Of a DNA stretch of 32,808 nt, positions 30,273-32,808 are shown one piece after another (positions within the stretch are counted from its first letter, which is position 1; every line of letters starts with the position of its first letter). The stretch lies in assembly GCA_902800305.1 (NCBI GenBank), contig CADCDP010000031.1, positions 1 to 32,808 on the forward strand, in the 5' to 3' direction. The translations under genes were made by a program, and so were the position numbers. The notes beneath the pieces were generated by a model. That model was not told the DNA's origin. It did no database searches and saw only the letters and a list, made by a program, of their open reading frames with translations. This stretch comes from an uncultured Bacteroidales bacterium (GTDB taxonomy: Bacteria > Bacteroidota > Bacteroidia > Bacteroidales > Bacteroidaceae).

Positions 30273-31007
30273 ATGCTTATCTATCCCACACCCTCCCACA
30301 TCACCGCATTCTCCACTACACGAGATGGCGGTGTTTCCATTGATGTTCCACGACTTTTCATGCCCCACCACCAGATTCATGAAACGGAAACAGTTGTGGT
30401 GGATGAGGCATTTCTCCACAAGAACCCGTTGGAACAGGCACTGGCACTCGATGGCGTGGATGCCCTGACCACTCATATACCTAATGTGTGTGTTGCCATC
30501 AAGACCGCCGATTGTATCCCCGTCCTGTTGTGGGACGACGAGACACATGTCGTTTCTGCCGTTCATGCAGGATGGAAGGGCACCATGAAGCGTATGGTGG
30601 AATGCCACATCGATGTGTTGCGGTCTATATATGACATTCATCCAGAACATCTTCACGCCATTATTGGTCCAGGCATCGGATTAGAGAGTTTCGAGGTAGG
30701 TGATGACGTGTACGACCTTTTTGCGCAAGCCCAATTCCCGATGGACAAACTTGCTAAACGCTATCCTCCGATGAATTCCGATATTCCGAATGGCCTCCCT
30801 TCCCATCAAGCAGAAGAGTCAGGGAGAGTGGGTAAATGGCATATCGACCTTTGGGAATGTAACCGCCTCCAACTCATACAAAAAGGTGTCAGCCCCCAAA
30901 ACATCCATGTTTCGGGCATTGACACCTACACGCATTATACACGTTTCTATTCGGCGCGTCGCCATCTGAACGGGCGCATTATCAATGGCATCATGCGGAC
31001 GGCTTGA
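30273..31007 (+). CDS. pgeF: Peptidoglycan editing factor PgeF (YfiH / multicopper polyphenol oxidase family)
   Basis: 244 residues covering the whole laccase-domain family. The metal-site motifs are present: TADCIPVLLWD, AVHAGWKGT with the conserved His, and the C-terminal YTHYTRFYSARR block. E. coli PgeF removes L-Ser-containing errors from muropeptide precursors; related proteins also act as purine-nucleoside phosphorylases or deaminases. Probably cytoplasmic, as no signal peptide is seen. It is the last gene of the hpt-adk-obgE-pgeF series and converges with the HAD gene, with 6 bp between stops. Confidence 0.9.
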   Translation: MLIYPTPSHITAFSTTRDGGVSIDVPRLFMPHHQIHETETVVVDEAFLHKNPLEQALALDGVDALTTHIPNVCVAIKTADCIPVLLWDDETHVVSAVHAGWKGTMKRMVECHIDVLRSIYDIHPEHLHAIIGPGIGLESFEVGDDVYDLFAQAQFPMDKLAKRYPPMNSDIPNGLPSHQAEESGRVGKWHIDLWECNRLQLIQKGVSPQNIHVSGIDTYTHYTRFYSARRHLNGRIINGIMRTA

Positions 31008-31013
31008 TCCTCA

Positions 31014-31796
31014 CTAACGCAGACATTCCACCACCATTTCCCAGTGGTCGCAAAAATCCTGCATGGAGTGAAACAGCAGGTTGGCTCCTTGGCTGAGAAG
31101 GGCATCGTCGGGCAGAGGACCTGTGTTGACCGCAATGGTGAACACACCAGCTGCCACACCTGCTTGCACCCCTAACGGCGCATTTTCCACCACAATGAAA
31201 GAATTCTTGCTAAGCACATCGCGGAAGCCTTCCCCCTTTTGGGGGTGGTGGGCTTTCTTATACTTCTCCATCCCCATTAAATAAGGCTCTGGGTTTGGCT
31301 TTCCATATTTCACGTCGAAAGCCGTCACCATCAGTTCCTCGCAGAAGATGTTGGGGAAATTGCGATGCAGCCGTTCCAGCAGCGTCTTTTGTCCGCTGCC
31401 CGTCACCACCATCGGCACCACACCGCTGGCCTTCACCTTCTGCAACAGTTCGTAGGCTCCTGGCATCCGTTCCGCTTTGGGGCATTGGTTGAACATTTCA
31501 CTCTTATAGTGATAGATTCTCTCGATTTCCTCCTCTGTCGCCTCATGTCCACGTTCGCGCATCGACACGATGTTGATGGTGCCAGCCCCCGTACGCCCCT
31601 CGTGCATATAAGCCTCCCATTCGGGCAGGTCAAGACCGAAATGCTTCATTGTCTCATGCCAGCAGTATGCGTGATTCTTCATCGAGTCGAACAGCACCCC
31701 GTCCATATCAAACATGGCCGCTTCCAGCGCCATGCGTTCGTAGCCCTTCTCTGCCAAATACAGATTGACAGCTTGTTGAATTTGTTCTTTTTCCAC
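31014..31796 (-). CDS. HAD-superfamily hydrolase, beta-phosphoglucomutase-like
   Basis: 260 residues. The first catalytic motif is AAMFDMDGVLFDSM with nucleophile D30 and acid/base D32, followed by a helical cap (about 40-105), motif II VTGSGQKT, a lysine in YGKPNPEPYL, and motif IV VVENAPLGVQAG, where the usual Glu-Asp is Glu-Asn. The cap type is that of sugar-phosphate phosphatases and beta-phosphoglucomutases. It starts with an extra approximately 22-residue helix (EKEQIQQAVNLYLAEKGYE) before the core. The natural substrate is unknown. The promoter is excellent (31825-31854), just beyond the upstream gene's stop. Confidence 0.85.
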   Translation of the reverse strand: MEKEQIQQAVNLYLAEKGYERMALEAAMFDMDGVLFDSMKNHAYCWHETMKHFGLDLPEWEAYMHEGRTGAGTINIVSMRERGHEATEEEIERIYHYKSEMFNQCPKAERMPGAYELLQKVKASGVVPMVVTGSGQKTLLERLHRNFPNIFCEELMVTAFDVKYGKPNPEPYLMGMEKYKKAHHPQKGEGFRDVLSKNSFIVVENAPLGVQAGVAAGVFTIAVNTGPLPDDALLSQGANLLFHSMQDFCDHWEMVVECLR

Positions 31797-31824
31797 TTTT
31801 TACCTTATTTTCGTCAATTGGCTG

Positions 31825-31854
31825 CAAAGTTACGGAAAAATTCTCAAATAACAA
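31825..31854 (-). promoter_or_regulatory. Promoter of the HAD hydrolase gene
   Basis: Minus strand: TTG (31854-31852), 19-bp spacer, TAACTTTG (31832-31825). It repeats the sequence and spacing of the toxin/antitoxin promoter and gives a leader of about 25 nt before the ATG at 31796. Confidence 0.65.
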
Positions 31855-31860
31855 GACAAC

Positions 31861-32697
31861 TTAGAAATCCAATCTCACATCAGCCACTTCATCAGCGGAT
31901 AGGAATGTTTGGGTAAGTTGATAAATCTTCGTCTGCTGTTGACTGTAGTAACGAACATTGACCTCTTCACCCTCTTGCTTTGAGAAGAGGACACACTCGA
32001 TGTCGTCGGGGGTTGTGTTCTGGTCAATTTCTGTTGACCCGCGGAGTTCATCACCCACGAACAATGCCAACTTGTCACCAGCTTGCAGGATGAATGGTAT
32101 GTTGCCTGATAGCGAGATGCTGACAATGGGCTTGACGGGATATTTCGTGCTACCCATGGAGAAGTAGGGCTGGAAGTTTTCGCTGTCGTCATAGATGCCA
32201 TAGACAAGATCTGGAACAAATGGCATGATGTTCTCCATGACGAACGTCTGCTTCAGGTTCTCGCAGTAGTAGTTCACCGACAAGGGTGCATCTCGCTCAT
32301 TGTTGTTTCCTTTGATGGCAAGGATGAAGTAGGCTACTGTTTGCCCTGTCCCCTGCACCTCCTTGAAGTTGCATAGCGACAAAGCGCGGCATTCTTCGCC
32401 TTTGGTGACAGCCATCAAATCCTTGTCGCTGGCGTATGGAAACAAGTCATCATCGAGTTTGATTTGCAAGACCATCGTGCTTTCAAACAGCAATGGGTCG
32501 GGAGCGACCCAGTCAGGACGAGGCTCATCCGACATCCAATCGATGTCTTTAATATAGTCCCACGAGGGAGCTGTTGGTGCTTCCGTCACCGTGTACTTTG
32601 GATAGGTGGGGGGATTGGTGTCGTCACTATCTGATGAGCAGCCCCACGCTAAGGTGAGGACTGCCATCAGTACGATAAAAAGCTGACTATTTTTCAT
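31861..32697 (-). CDS. Lipoprotein with two related internal domains
   Basis: 278 residues with a lipobox LAWGC (C20) followed by SSDSDD, an acidic start typical of surface-exposed Bacteroidetes lipoproteins. Two segments (about 71-165 and 186-275) look like copies of one beta-domain: each has a hydrophobic strand (MVLQIKL / IVSISL), a GEECRA or GDELRG motif (about 100 and 206), a VNYYC or VRYYS strand and a TF motif near the end. The DKLALFVGDELRG motif recalls the AFVGDECRG repeats seen in many Bacteroidetes secreted proteins, whose function is unknown. It is probably followed by the HAD gene, though that has its own promoter. No family name can be given safely. Confidence 0.7.
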   Translation of the reverse strand: MKNSQLFIVLMAVLTLAWGCSSDSDDTNPPTYPKYTVTEAPTAPSWDYIKDIDWMSDEPRPDWVAPDPLLFESTMVLQIKLDDDLFPYASDKDLMAVTKGEECRALSLCNFKEVQGTGQTVAYFILAIKGNNNERDAPLSVNYYCENLKQTFVMENIMPFVPDLVYGIYDDSENFQPYFSMGSTKYPVKPIVSISLSGNIPFILQAGDKLALFVGDELRGSTEIDQNTTPDDIECVLFSKQEGEEVNVRYYSQQQTKIYQLTQTFLSADEVADVRLDF

Positions 32698-32750
32698 GTC
32701 TTTATTTAATTATTTAAGTTTCGGCAGTTTCACTTCTTGGTAGTTTCCAA

Positions 32751-32766
32751 GGCTTTCGCGAAAGCC
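32751..32766. repeat. 16-bp perfect palindrome in the lipoprotein leader
   Basis: GGCTTTCGCGAAAGCC is exactly self-complementary and lies 54-69 bp before the lipoprotein start, directly beside the 8-nt repeat. It could be an operator or a hairpin; only one copy is seen in this window. Confidence 0.6.
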
Positions 32767-32790
32767 ACTCCTTAACTCCTCTACTCCTTA
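32767..32790 (-). repeat. 8-nt repeat (TAAGGAGT) upstream of the lipoprotein
   Basis: Three 8-nt units in exact register; in gene sense TAAGGAGT, AGAGGAGT, TAAGGAGT. Two further partial units may flank it. AAGGAG resembles a Shine-Dalgarno sequence but lies 70-90 bp from the start codon. The tract may continue beyond the right edge. Confidence 0.55.
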
Positions 32791-32808
32791 GCCTTAAAAA
32801 TATCCATC

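Overview
The window looks like a chromosomal segment of a Bacteroidales bacterium, most likely the Prevotella/Segatella group. The evidence is a Por-type (type IX secretion) C-terminal tail on a giant CotH protein, the Bacteroidales families DUF4421 and DUF4831, a lipidated TamL-type Omp85 protein, a pectin-degrading PL11 lyase, and repeated Bacteroidetes promoters of the form TTG-N18..20-TAnnTTTG. No rRNA, tRNA, CRISPR array, transposase or integrase was seen.

Layout. 1-190: 3' end of a glycoside hydrolase (GH43-like C-terminal domain) with a strong hairpin after it. 243-1995: a structured, TGCAAA-rich non-coding stretch and an orphan PD-(D/E)XK nuclease-like gene. 2122-2828: a PIN-domain toxin/antitoxin pair. 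3261-11044 (minus): galE, then a Gfo/Idh/MocA oxidoreductase, a DUF4421 outer-membrane protein and a 1463-residue CotH/lamin-tail secreted protein, probably co-transcribed from the oxidoreductase end. 11173-13580 (plus): two RNA-modification enzymes, an RlmD/TrmA-type methyltransferase and an RluA-type pseudouridine synthase. 13802-17137 (minus): AraC regulator, small lipoprotein and PL11 rhamnogalacturonan lyase, closely spaced. 17414-21654 (plus): RND efflux adaptor and pump with no outer-membrane factor. 21673-27421 (minus): nnr (NAD(P)HX repair), DUF4831 protein, aquaporin Z and TamL. 27611-31007 (plus): hpt, adk, obgE, pgeF. 31014-32697 (minus): HAD hydrolase and a lipoprotein with an internal duplication.

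The genes are mostly ordinary. The unusual part is the DNA between them. From about 12 kb to the right edge, several gene leaders or junctions contain short-unit degenerate tandem repeats, and the repeat sequence differs at each locus: 8-nt CTAAACAA units before aqpZ, 9-nt TCCCTATAG units between obgE and pgeF, 8-nt TAAGGAGT units before the last lipoprotein, TTTAAAG units before the efflux operon and before obgE. A 9-nt CTAGAGAAT-type tract also lies in frame inside the RlmD-like gene. The efflux and obgE leaders share a 39-bp core (32/39 identical) between inverted AAAGTTTAAAG-type arms, so they belong to one dispersed family. A separate nested GC-rich inverted repeat (13662-13744) lies between two convergent genes. 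These repeats are the best candidates for something undescribed here.
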